A DNA stretch of 28,698 bases from Methanobacteriota archaeon. GTDB taxonomy: Archaea > Thermoplasmatota > Poseidoniia > MGIII > CG-Epi1. Made by a program: the position numbers and the translations under genes. Where the stretch lies: the NCBI GenBank assembly GCA_029977605.1, contig JAPOKN010000007.1:1-28698 (forward strand), in the 5' to 3' direction. Shown one piece after another: positions 1-7,509 of the stretch (within the stretch, counting starts at the first letter, position 1; each line of letters begins with the position of its first letter). Under the pieces are notes generated by a model. It was not told the origin of the DNA, did not search any database, and was given only the letters and a program-made list of their open reading frames with translations.

Positions 1-1653
1 ATTTGGAATTTCAGCTCTCTTATTTGTAATCAATAGTGAAATTTCCATGTGGTCACCTTTGAAGACAGGATCATTGGCAGTAATTTCAGATATTCCAAAA
101 TCATATTCGGGTGCTGCGACATTAATCAACAAGGAATTGACATTATTATCTTCATTAAGCTCGTCAATTTTTGAGGCCGAGTCTCCCCTTACTGAAATAC
201 TTGGTTGCTGAACTTGCCAAGTATGGCTAATAGTCAAATTGAGAAACTCACCCTGATTAACTGTGACTTCCCAACTATCTATCAACTCTCCATCAATTCT
301 AATTTCAATTGGATACTTAGAAACGTATGCTGAACCTTCATTAAAGACTGTAACTTGAATATCAGATGGAATTCCTCTTACAGGCTCACCAATTACTTGC
401 AAGTCAAAAATGTTTATATCCGGTTTAGACTCTAATACAACAAGTCTAAAAGAAAAATTATTATCATCTTCAACCCATTCTTCTATTTCATCTAAAGGAT
501 CAACTCTTACAATAATAGTATGATTGCCCAGAATGTCAGTGCCTGTATCTGACTTCCATGTAACTGTTGCTGAGTCTGTACCTGCGAAGATTTCATCGCC
601 GTTTCTTGTCGCATTATCAAGAGTGTCAATAAATGCATATCCAATCAAAGTTTCTGTACCATTTTCGGGCAAATCATAGTAACCTACCCTGACGGAACTA
701 GCAGAAGTTACATAATCTTCATTGAGTATAAATGTAGTCAAATTAACTTCATGTCCGGAGTATATATCATCTAACCAATAATCAACAGGATCTACTGTTA
801 TATTTCTAAACTCATTAAGAGTTAACTCTGGAGTGTGGGCACGAACATAAAATTCTCTTGAAAAAACATTGTCATCTTCATCAAACTCCTCGATATCATT
901 ACCTGAGTCAAGTGTGATAGTTATCTCATAAGTACCAACCTCGTCAGGTTGCCATGTAATGTTAAACTGTCCTGGCGCGCCAGGATCTATAATAGTGTAA
1001 ACTCTTGGATCATCTATAGTTTCCGTTTGACCATCAAGTGTCTGCTCAAACTTAATCTTAAATTCAGTACAACTATCACGGCCTCCGTTTTCAAAGAATA
1101 CCAAAATATCAACTGTATCTCCGACTGCTGGAACATCAGGTGTGAGCACGATAGGAAAAAGCTCTCCTTCCAAGGTCCTTAAATCTGCAAGTTCTTCATT
1201 AAAAACCTCGTACTCATAAATTATCTTGTTATTATCTTCGTTAGTCTCGATAATATCATCATCGTAATCTACAGATATTGTGAGTGTATGGTCTCCGACG
1301 CCACCGCAACCATCGATACCATCAGGTTTACAGGTAAATTCTATAGTGGCCTTTTTGTTTTGATCAATGGCAGCTTCTGTGGTTTCAAAAACAGGTACAC
1401 ATTCATCATCCGAATCGCACTCCGAAGTACTATTCCAAACAATTATTTTAACTTCATTGGCAGGTTCATTTCCATTATTAATTACCTCAAAACTAATCTC
1501 AATTGCCTCTCCGTTAAGAGGATAATCAGGATTAAAAGTAAAATTAATCGGTTCTAAATCTATGTCAACTGCTTCTGCATTCGAGCTGGAGATGATAGCT
1601 AATGCAAACAATGCAAAAGCAAAATAGATTCCAGATAATATTCTATTGACCAT
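1..1653 (-). CDS. Secreted CARDB-repeat surface protein (N-terminal 551 residues, cut by left window edge)
   Basis: I translated this frame by hand: it is open for all 551 codons from ATG at 1653 to base 1, so the C-terminus lies outside the window. Residues 1-28 form a signal peptide (basic start, hydrophobic core, small residues ending near NAEA). The rest is at least four tandem beta-sandwich units of about 110-130 residues, each closing with the acidic-Asn motif of CARDB (cell-adhesion-related) domains: ETNEDNN at 136-142, EFDEDDN at 256-262, EEWVEDDNN at 391-399 and ELNEDNN at 498-504; a fifth begins near 517. The calcium- or adhesion-related role is family knowledge, not shown here. The protein is probably exported to the cell surface and may end in a membrane anchor or further repeats. 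Many N-x-S/T sequons suit archaeal N-glycosylation. It has its own promoter, divergent from purB. Confidence 0.85.
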   Translation of the reverse strand, partial: MVNRILSGIYFAFALFALAIISSSNAEAVDIDLEPINFTFNPDYPLNGEAIEISFEVINNGNEPANEVKIIVWNSTSECDSDDECVPVFETTEAAIDQNKKATIEFTCKPDGIDGCGGVGDHTLTISVDYDDDIIETNEDNNKIIYEYEVFNEELADLRTLEGELFPIVLTPDVPAVGDTVDILVFFENGGRDSCTEFKIKFEQTLDGQTETIDDPRVYTIIDPGAPGQFNITWQPDEVGTYEITITLDSGNDIEEFDEDDNVFSREFYVRAHTPELTLNEFRNITVDPVDYWLDDIYSGHEVNLTTFILNEDYVTSASSVRVGYYDLPENGTETLIGYAFIDTLDNATRNGDEIFAGTDSATVTWKSDTGTDILGNHTIIVRVDPLDEIEEWVEDDNNFSFRLVVLESKPDINIFDLQVIGEPVRGIPSDIQVTVFNEGSAYVSKYPIEIRIDGELIDSWEVTVNQGEFLNLTISHTWQVQQPSISVRGDSASKIDELNEDNNVNSLLINVAAPEYDFGISEITANDPVFKGDHMEISLLITNKRAEIPN

Positions 1654-1674
1654 GTTTGTGGTTAGTGGATAGCT

Positions 1675-1682
1675 AGATAAAA
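1675..1682 (-). promoter_or_regulatory. TATA box for the CARDB protein gene
   Basis: The minus strand reads TTTTATCT, 22-29 nt before the ATG at 1653. That is the spacing expected if transcription starts at or next to the start codon (leaderless mRNA). The same octamer recurs before the McrB-like gene. Confidence 0.5.
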
Positions 1683-1706
1683 GTAATCCCTTCATTGAAA
1701 GATATA

Positions 1707-1714
1707 GTATATAT
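1707..1714 (+). promoter_or_regulatory. TATA box for the purB operon
   Basis: GTATATAT lies 20-27 nt before the ATG at 1734 in the 80-bp divergent gap. No Shine-Dalgarno sequence is visible in front of purB, so the mRNA is probably leaderless. Confidence 0.5.
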
Positions 1715-1733
1715 CCACCCCTTTTAACACAAT

Positions 1734-3071
1734 ATGGACCCAGTAAGCGTTCTTGATTACAGATACGGAACTGAAGAGATGAGAGATGTCTTTAGAGCTA
1801 ATTCATACCTAAATTTTCTTCTGGAAGTCGAAGCCACATTGGCGGAAGCCCAAGCAGATATAGGAATTGTTCCGAAAGAAGCGGCCGTGGAAATTAGGAA
1901 GGGAATACCTTTAGTTAAGCGTGAAAGGGTTGAAGAAATTGAATCTGAAATAAATCACGACGTAATGGCAGTTGTAAAGGGCTTAGAAGAACAAGTAGGC
2001 AATGCCGGTAAATGGATTCATTTCGGTGCAACAAGCTACGATATAGTTGATACGGCAAGGGCTTTGCAGCACAAAAAAGCTATACATTTGATAGAAAAAG
2101 CTCTAAGAGAACTGATAGCTTCAATTGCTAACTTATCTGAAAAACATAGAGATACTGTGATGTTAGGCAGGACCCATGGCCAGTGGGCTACGCCTATCAC
2201 ATTTGGATTAAAAATGGCTGTCTTTACTTCAGAGCTAGCAAGACATATGGAAAGGCTTAGCCAACTAAAACCAAGAATAATGACTGGAAAACTACTTGGT
2301 GCTGTAGGCTCTGGTGCTGCAATGCATCCAAATACACTAAAGGTTCAAAGTATTGTATGTAAAAACTTAGATTTGAATGAACCATTAGCTACAACACAAA
2401 TTCTCGGACGAGACAGGATAGCTGAGGTAATAGCATGGGGTGCTAATTTAGCCACAAGTATTGAAAAATTCACGTTAGAAGTAAGGAACTTGCAAAGAAG
2501 TGATATTGGTGAAGTAGCTGAAGCTTTCAACACAGAAAAACAAGTTGGCTCATCAACTATGGCGCAAAAGAAGAATCCTATAACTTCGGAAAATGTAGGA
2601 GGTTTAGCAAGAATCGTAAGGTCTGTACTATATTCTTCATATGAAAACAATTTGCAATGGCACGAAAGAGATCTAGCAAATTCTAGCAATGAGAGAATTA
2701 TCCTACCACAATTTTACATACTACTCGAATTTATTATAAAAAAGACTGAAAATGTTTTTTCCAATTTGTATGTCAATAAAGAAAAGATGAAGGAAAATCT
2801 TGACGGAGCTGGAGGATTACCTATGGCTGAGGCTTTTGTTATTGCTCTTGGTAAGACCGAATTAGGCCGTCAAGACGCTCACGAGCTAGTTCGTAATGTA
2901 ACAATGGAAGCTGAAAAAAAGGGATTAACATTTAGTCAAAACATTAGAGAGAGCAATGAAGTAAAGAAATATTTAACTGATGCGGAAATCATCAATTGTT
3001 TAGAACCAAATAATTACGTTGGACACTCAAATGAAATAATTGACAGAGTTCTGTCATCAATAAATGATTAA
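1734..3071 (+). CDS. purB: Adenylosuccinate lyase
   Basis: It catalyses two steps of purine synthesis: cleavage of SAICAR to AICAR plus fumarate, and of adenylosuccinate to AMP plus fumarate. The 445-residue protein has normal family length and the full fumarase/aspartase-superfamily signature: INHDV around His75, FGATSYDIVDT at 97-107, GRTHGQ with the general-acid histidine at 148, and the mobile catalytic-serine loop GSSTMAQKKNP at 272-282. The start is the ATG just downstream of a TATA box. The last eight bases overlap the start of the THUMP gene, so the two are probably translated together. This is a cytosolic housekeeping enzyme, and the sequence shows nothing abnormal. Confidence 0.97.
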   Translation: MDPVSVLDYRYGTEEMRDVFRANSYLNFLLEVEATLAEAQADIGIVPKEAAVEIRKGIPLVKRERVEEIESEINHDVMAVVKGLEEQVGNAGKWIHFGATSYDIVDTARALQHKKAIHLIEKALRELIASIANLSEKHRDTVMLGRTHGQWATPITFGLKMAVFTSELARHMERLSQLKPRIMTGKLLGAVGSGAAMHPNTLKVQSIVCKNLDLNEPLATTQILGRDRIAEVIAWGANLATSIEKFTLEVRNLQRSDIGEVAEAFNTEKQVGSSTMAQKKNPITSENVGGLARIVRSVLYSSYENNLQWHERDLANSSNERIILPQFYILLEFIIKKTENVFSNLYVNKEKMKENLDGAGGLPMAEAFVIALGKTELGRQDAHELVRNVTMEAEKKGLTFSQNIRESNEVKKYLTDAEIINCLEPNNYVGHSNEIIDRVLSSIND

Positions 3072-3513
3072 TTACGTTTCAGCAGATATTCCTAAAAAAA
3101 GCTTGAATAGAGTAGGTCGTAAAATTGTACTAGAATTATTTGAAAAGAGTAATATATTTTGTAAATATCAAATATTCAACAAATATTTGTATCTCACCTC
3201 AGTAGAAACTATTTCCGATGATTTCAAGACTAGACACAAACTAATTGAAGCTAAACTATGCGATACTAATGTAGAAAATATCTACGATCATGTAAAACAT
3301 ATAATTCCATCAAAACTAAACATAGAAACATTTGCAATAAAAGTTGAAAGAAAGGGTGAACATAGATTCACATCTACTGAGCTAGCTAAAGAACTAGCTG
3401 GGAGCGTGTTTGAATTATTTCCAAACGTGAGAGTCGATTTAAAAAATCCCGATTTTAAAGTGCACATTAAAGTGTTAAACAACAAATGTTTGTTGTATAC
3501 GGAAAGAAGATGA
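3064..3513 (+). CDS. THUMP-domain-only protein, probable tRNA-modification partner
   Basis: The protein has 149 residues. The C-terminal half (about 80-140) fits the THUMP RNA-binding domain: FAIKVERKGEHRFTSTEL, then a helix, then VDLKNPDFKVHIKV. The first 75 residues resemble the small alpha/beta domain that precedes THUMP in tRNA-modifying enzymes. No methyltransferase, deaminase or thiouridylase domain follows; the frame stops and panE begins four bases earlier. Stand-alone THUMP proteins are known (Tan1, which helps the acetyltransferase make ac4C in tRNA), so a Tan1-like adaptor role is possible. It could also be an RNA-binding subunit working with a separate Trm11-type enzyme. It overlaps purB by 8 nt and panE by 4 nt, which points to one transcript, though the partners look metabolically unrelated. 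Confidence 0.75.
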   Translation: MINYVSADIPKKSLNRVGRKIVLELFEKSNIFCKYQIFNKYLYLTSVETISDDFKTRHKLIEAKLCDTNVENIYDHVKHIIPSKLNIETFAIKVERKGEHRFTSTELAKELAGSVFELFPNVRVDLKNPDFKVHIKVLNNKCLLYTERR

Positions 3514-4382
3514 AAATAACGATTATAGGTGCAGGAGCCATAGGTACGGTATTAGCTGCATCTCTTGATACAAAAAACGAAGTTTCTGTACTAGTCAGGC
3601 CTGAAAAACATAAAAGACTAAAAAAAAATGGATTATGGATTGTTGAAGGAGATAAAAAAAGAAAAATAAAAGCTAAAATTGTTACTGAGGTTATTGATTC
3701 AGAGATTGTTATAATTGCAGTCAAAGGTTATGATTTAGAAAACACTAAAAAACTTTTAGATAGTTTTGAAGGTAAAATAATTATATGCCAAAATGGGTTA
3801 AAAATGTTGGATTTCAATCTTTCAAATCATAATGAAATATATTCAATTGTAACTAGTATTGGAGCTATATCGCCTGAATTTGGAGTATCTGAATTTAAAG
3901 GAACCGGAAAAACTGTAATTGGAAGATTGTTTAATGTAAAAAAAGAGTCTAAAGAAATTTCAAATATATTTTCTAGCCATTATTTTGATATTTATCACTC
4001 CAACGACATCAAAAAGCACATATGGCTCAAAGCTGCGATAAATAGTGCAATAAATCCAATAGCATCTTACCATAATTTAAAAAACGGAGATTTAAAAAGA
4101 GCAGAATATTGGAAACAAGTAAAAAAATTACTAGCTGAATCAGTAAACATTGCAAACTCAAATGGTATTAATTTTAATAAAGATCCACTAAATTTGGCTG
4201 AAGAAATAATTGAAAAAACAGCTGATAACTTTTGCAGCATGCTCCAAGACATAAAGAAGAAAAAGAAAACCGAAATAAACGAAATCAATGGTATTTTATG
4301 TCAAATGGGTGAAAAACAAAACATAGACATTAAGCTAAATCTTGAATACTTTAAAAAGATTAAAAATTTAGTCTATACCTAA
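3510..4382 (+). CDS. panE: 2-Dehydropantoate 2-reductase (ketopantoate reductase)
   Basis: It reduces ketopantoate to pantoate with NADPH, for coenzyme A synthesis. I chose ATG 3510, which overlaps the THUMP stop as ATGA and puts the Rossmann start MKITIIGAGAIG at residue 1. An earlier in-frame start at 3486 would add eight residues before the beta strand and lies inside the THUMP gene. The dinucleotide motif GAGAIG is at 7-12. The NGLKM segment is near residue 95-99. The catalytic Lys174 sits in WLKAAINSAINP with Asn178 and Asn182, and the C-terminal helix carries TEINEING with Glu255/258. At 290 residues it is complete. It is unusually rich in Lys/Asn/Ile, with poly-A codon runs. Its last 15 bases overlap the convergent GAPDH gene. 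Confidence 0.9.
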   Translation: MKITIIGAGAIGTVLAASLDTKNEVSVLVRPEKHKRLKKNGLWIVEGDKKRKIKAKIVTEVIDSEIVIIAVKGYDLENTKKLLDSFEGKIIICQNGLKMLDFNLSNHNEIYSIVTSIGAISPEFGVSEFKGTGKTVIGRLFNVKKESKEISNIFSSHYFDIYHSNDIKKHIWLKAAINSAINPIASYHNLKNGDLKRAEYWKQVKKLLAESVNIANSNGINFNKDPLNLAEEIIEKTADNFCSMLQDIKKKKKTEINEINGILCQMGEKQNIDIKLNLEYFKKIKNLVYT

Positions 4383-5402
4383 GGCTTTGTTAGTCATTTT
4401 AACAGATTTTGAGGAATCAGATTCAACATTACACATTGCTCTTATTGCATCAATATTTTCAGGGACAACATCGGATTCTTGATGTATAGCTTGGTAATAG
4501 TATAACTTTTTCCCAAACGAGTGAACTCCATCTTTCCAGACTGCTATCTGGTTCAAATCTCCTCTTGTATAAAGTGAGTCTCGTGCCCATTCCATTATTT
4601 CAGCAGTTCCTGGTAAATTTCGAACTTTAGACTCACCATGGGTCAAGAAACCTTCGATTAAGTTAACTCTAGGTGTGGCTTCCCATAAATCTAAGACTTT
4701 ACTTACTTCTGGTTCTGAATCTAACTCTGCGACAATACAATGAACATGCATTATTGTTGTAGGAACCTTAACTGCCATTGTTTGAATATTCAAATTCGAA
4801 ATAACTGTCTGAACGTCAGGCCCATGATGACTAGGAACATTCAAAACTGGCTCAATGGAATTAATAGGCCCTCTATCACTATCTTTTGGATCTCCACTTC
4901 TGCGTACCATGACTGCTTGAACATTATCAATACCATACTCACCCAACAGAGGATAAAGTGTGCGGGAAAGTCCAGTAGTGTTACAAGAAACTACACGAAC
5001 GTAATCCTTACCAATTGATTCTGAATAATTAGTTAAAGAATTAAAACTAGTACCAATAGGAGCATGCTTTTCTCCACCTTGCCATATAGCTTTTGTACCT
5101 GCTTTCTTGTACATATCCATGTTGTTCACTCCAAGTTTTCCTGGTGTGCAATCGATAATTATGTCAGCAGCTTCCACAAGATCTTCAGTAACTCCACTAA
5201 CATGTATACCATATTCTTCGAAAAAGGGAATTTTACTCTTTGTTGAAGCAAATACGGGGTAATTGGCGTCAATAGCTCCTTTCATTTCATACGTAGGTTT
5301 TGTCTTAACAATACCAACAATTTCCATGTCGTCTTGAAGTGTAACTGCCTCTGCTACCCTCTTACCTATTGTACCATAGCCATTGATACCAACTTTAATC
5401 AT
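4368..5402 (-). CDS. gap: Archaeal type II glyceraldehyde-3-phosphate dehydrogenase (phosphorylating)
   Basis: It interconverts glyceraldehyde 3-phosphate and 1,3-bisphosphoglycerate with NAD(P). The 344-residue protein is of the archaeal type II class, not the bacterial/eukaryotic type: N-terminal GINGYGTIGKR at 5-15, the catalytic cysteine Cys140 within VVSCNTTGLSRTL, and the archaeal block RRSGDPKDSDRGPINS following it. In heterotrophic marine archaea it probably serves gluconeogenesis and glycolysis. It lies 27 nt downstream of the McrC-like gene on the same strand, but a TATA box overlapping that gene's stop suggests independent transcription. Its 3' end overlaps panE by 15 nt on the opposite strand. 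Confidence 0.95.
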   Translation of the reverse strand: MIKVGINGYGTIGKRVAEAVTLQDDMEIVGIVKTKPTYEMKGAIDANYPVFASTKSKIPFFEEYGIHVSGVTEDLVEAADIIIDCTPGKLGVNNMDMYKKAGTKAIWQGGEKHAPIGTSFNSLTNYSESIGKDYVRVVSCNTTGLSRTLYPLLGEYGIDNVQAVMVRRSGDPKDSDRGPINSIEPVLNVPSHHGPDVQTVISNLNIQTMAVKVPTTIMHVHCIVAELDSEPEVSKVLDLWEATPRVNLIEGFLTHGESKVRNLPGTAEIMEWARDSLYTRGDLNQIAVWKDGVHSFGKKLYYYQAIHQESDVVPENIDAIRAMCNVESDSSKSVKMTNKALGID

Positions 5403-5421
5403 ACATTCTTATTCAAGAACA

Positions 5422-5429
5422 CTATTTAA
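5422..5429 (-). promoter_or_regulatory. TATA box for GAPDH
   Basis: The minus strand reads TTAAATAG, 20-27 nt before the GAPDH ATG at 5402. It lies right beside the stop codon of the McrC-like gene (5430-5432). It suggests GAPDH is transcribed separately and leaderless. Confidence 0.5.
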
Positions 5430-7508
5430 CTACTTATCCTGCTCGTCAACCATTTTTCTAAGTTTTTCAATAGATAAAGATATTTTCTTTTCAGGAGGTT
5501 TATCCACATTATCTAAGCCATCTCCATCCATAGGTAATGGTTGTTCAGGAGGCTTAGAATCCTTTTCGAACACGCTTTCAGGGAATTCTTTAGTCTCCTC
5601 TGTAATATCAGATTCATCGTTATCGTTATCATCGTCAACAATATCCTTAGAAATGGAATAACCTCCGGCATCATCACTAACTTCCTCAAGATTACCTTCT
5701 TCGATATCTTCCAAAAGCCTATCTTTCTTTACTTGAGAGGCCTCTTCTGCAATAGTTTCTAGGTCCATCTCTTCAGTCTCTTCCTCCATCTCCATAACTT
5801 CTTCTAAATCTATTTCTACTTCCTCATTATACAAAAACTCTGGCATTTCAGGTGCAACTGCGCCAGGAACTGCTATAGCTTCGTAAAATTCAAAGGCTGT
5901 CCTTTCAACTTCTTCAACAAATACATCCAAATCTTCCTCACCAATTTTGGAGTGAATTGCAGCCATTCGATCAGAAATAAAAGCAAAATAATTAGGAGCT
6001 ACCTCAAAGGCTTTTTCTGTCCAGGTAAAAGGAATCCAAGCAATAACCTGCTTGTTCCTAACGTCTACTGATACTTTCAATTGAGGTCCAGGATATATAA
6101 TACCTCCACAAGGAACATCATAATTATTCATGTATGCTAGTACCTTGTAAACATCTTCTTGTCGAGGCGCCTGCTCTAAATCATATTTAGTTTCAAAATA
6201 GAAATTTACTCCTCTGTAGTTCATAAAAATCTCAGGTTTACCAGAACCCTGGGCAGGATTAGCCTTCTCTTCAGAATCTCCGAAAAGAGAACCCATTATT
6301 GAATCACTCCATCCATGTCTAACTTGGCCTGGTGCATCATACTTCAACACAATATCTTTATTTTTAGATCTAAATTCACGCAAAGATTTGGCATGAGCAC
6401 TTAATTTCATTCCAGATGCCATTTCGCAAAGAATCCATAATGCATAAATATCTGTCATCTTTTGTGTTTGCACTAATACTGTTTCTTCATAATATGATTT
6501 GTAATCATCTAAAAAATCTCTCCAAAGAGGTGGCAATTCTCTGTATGATCTATTACGACTCCACGTTTTCGCCTCAATCAAAGCTTCCCTGTTTATCAAT
6601 CTCTGACTCTTGCGTGTATTCTTAGCAATAGGAATCAATTCTGCAAGCTTACCATCGCCTAAAACTTGCTTATGCATCTTGCAAGCCAAATCGAGCTTAT
6701 CCAATTGAAGTTTAGCATCATCTGATAATTTCTCTACTTTTTTACCGTAAATTGCAGCCCATGCTTTTTTTTCTCTTTCCTTGCGATCCATCTCATCTCT
6801 GAAAAAAATAGCCTCGATGAAAACCTCCATGTGAAATTTAACAAGCAAAATATTTGTTGGAGTACTCCATTTCCTCTTACGTATATCTGTTACATGAGCT
6901 GTTGCGTATTCAGTACCCTTCTGTGCTCTAGCCAAAGCTGTTTTTTGCCAACGGACAGCCCCGCGTATCTGTGACTTCATTGTCTTTCTTTCAACTTCAA
7001 CTTTGTACGTGTAAGCTCCTTTACGTATGTCATTAGTAATTTTTAGTAACTTACCTGAGAATTCCAATAACTGCTCTATATTCAACAATATCTTCTCTTC
7101 CTCAATGGACGAAGTAGCTCCCGGATACATTCCCTCCGGAGGTTCCTCGGCACCAGAATTCTTTACTAAATCGGGTATATGGTTATCTCTCAAATCCTTA
7201 AACTTTTCGTAATCCAACATCTTAGGAGCAATAACTATCTCTAATTTGTTGGAAACCGACTTACCTTCTGAATCGAACAGACCAATAGTGTTTGTACCTA
7301 TGTAATCAGGAACTTCGAAAGTCTGTGAATGAGTAGTATTTGATCTTATTTTAGGAAGATTGTCCATCCGGGCAGTTCCTAATCGTATGTGAACGTTTTC
7401 TAAAGGCCTAAATGCATTTACATTCAACAATATGCTTTCACCTTCTTGTAGGTGTTCTGGGTGATCGGCAGGTAAATTCAGATCAATTGTTGCATCAGGA
7501 AGACTCAT
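5430..7508 (-). CDS. McrC-like protein: DUF2357-type domain plus PD-(D/E)XK nuclease, acidic tail
   Basis: The protein has 692 residues and starts one base after the stop of the McrB-like gene, so the two form an obligate-looking pair. Residues 1-95 look like a beta-sandwich. A helical block follows, including IRGAVRWQKT (181-190) and STPTNILLVKFHMEV (215-229), which resembles the conserved core of McrC/DUF2357 proteins. The nuclease core runs 424-473: PE at 425-426, FETKY with Glu439 and Lys441, EDVYKVLAYM (451-460) and GGIIYPG. This matches the McrC pattern P-D, D/E-x-K, D-x-Y-Q-x-x-x-Y, L-I-Y-P. Two differences are visible: Glu instead of the first Asp, and Lys455 instead of the usual Gln. 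Residues 557-692 are a low-complexity, strongly acidic tail ending in a short helix. By family analogy it would be the DNA-cleaving subunit driven by the AAA+ partner; activity and substrate are unproven. Confidence 0.75.
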   Translation of the reverse strand: MSLPDATIDLNLPADHPEHLQEGESILLNVNAFRPLENVHIRLGTARMDNLPKIRSNTTHSQTFEVPDYIGTNTIGLFDSEGKSVSNKLEIVIAPKMLDYEKFKDLRDNHIPDLVKNSGAEEPPEGMYPGATSSIEEEKILLNIEQLLEFSGKLLKITNDIRKGAYTYKVEVERKTMKSQIRGAVRWQKTALARAQKGTEYATAHVTDIRKRKWSTPTNILLVKFHMEVFIEAIFFRDEMDRKEREKKAWAAIYGKKVEKLSDDAKLQLDKLDLACKMHKQVLGDGKLAELIPIAKNTRKSQRLINREALIEAKTWSRNRSYRELPPLWRDFLDDYKSYYEETVLVQTQKMTDIYALWILCEMASGMKLSAHAKSLREFRSKNKDIVLKYDAPGQVRHGWSDSIMGSLFGDSEEKANPAQGSGKPEIFMNYRGVNFYFETKYDLEQAPRQEDVYKVLAYMNNYDVPCGGIIYPGPQLKVSVDVRNKQVIAWIPFTWTEKAFEVAPNYFAFISDRMAAIHSKIGEEDLDVFVEEVERTAFEFYEAIAVPGAVAPEMPEFLYNEEVEIDLEEVMEMEEETEEMDLETIAEEASQVKKDRLLEDIEEGNLEEVSDDAGGYSISKDIVDDDNDNDESDITEETKEFPESVFEKDSKPPEQPLPMDGDGLDNVDKPPEKKISLSIEKLRKMVDEQDK

Positions 7509-7509
7509 A

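Noticed and set aside
949..1557. Two plus-strand open frames of 77 and 89 codons
   Set aside because: They lie opposite a continuous 551-codon minus-strand frame with a signal peptide and CARDB motifs; their own translations show no domain pattern.
2345..2689. 114-codon minus-strand open frame inside purB
   Set aside because: It is antisense to the conserved lyase core, with no motif or promoter.
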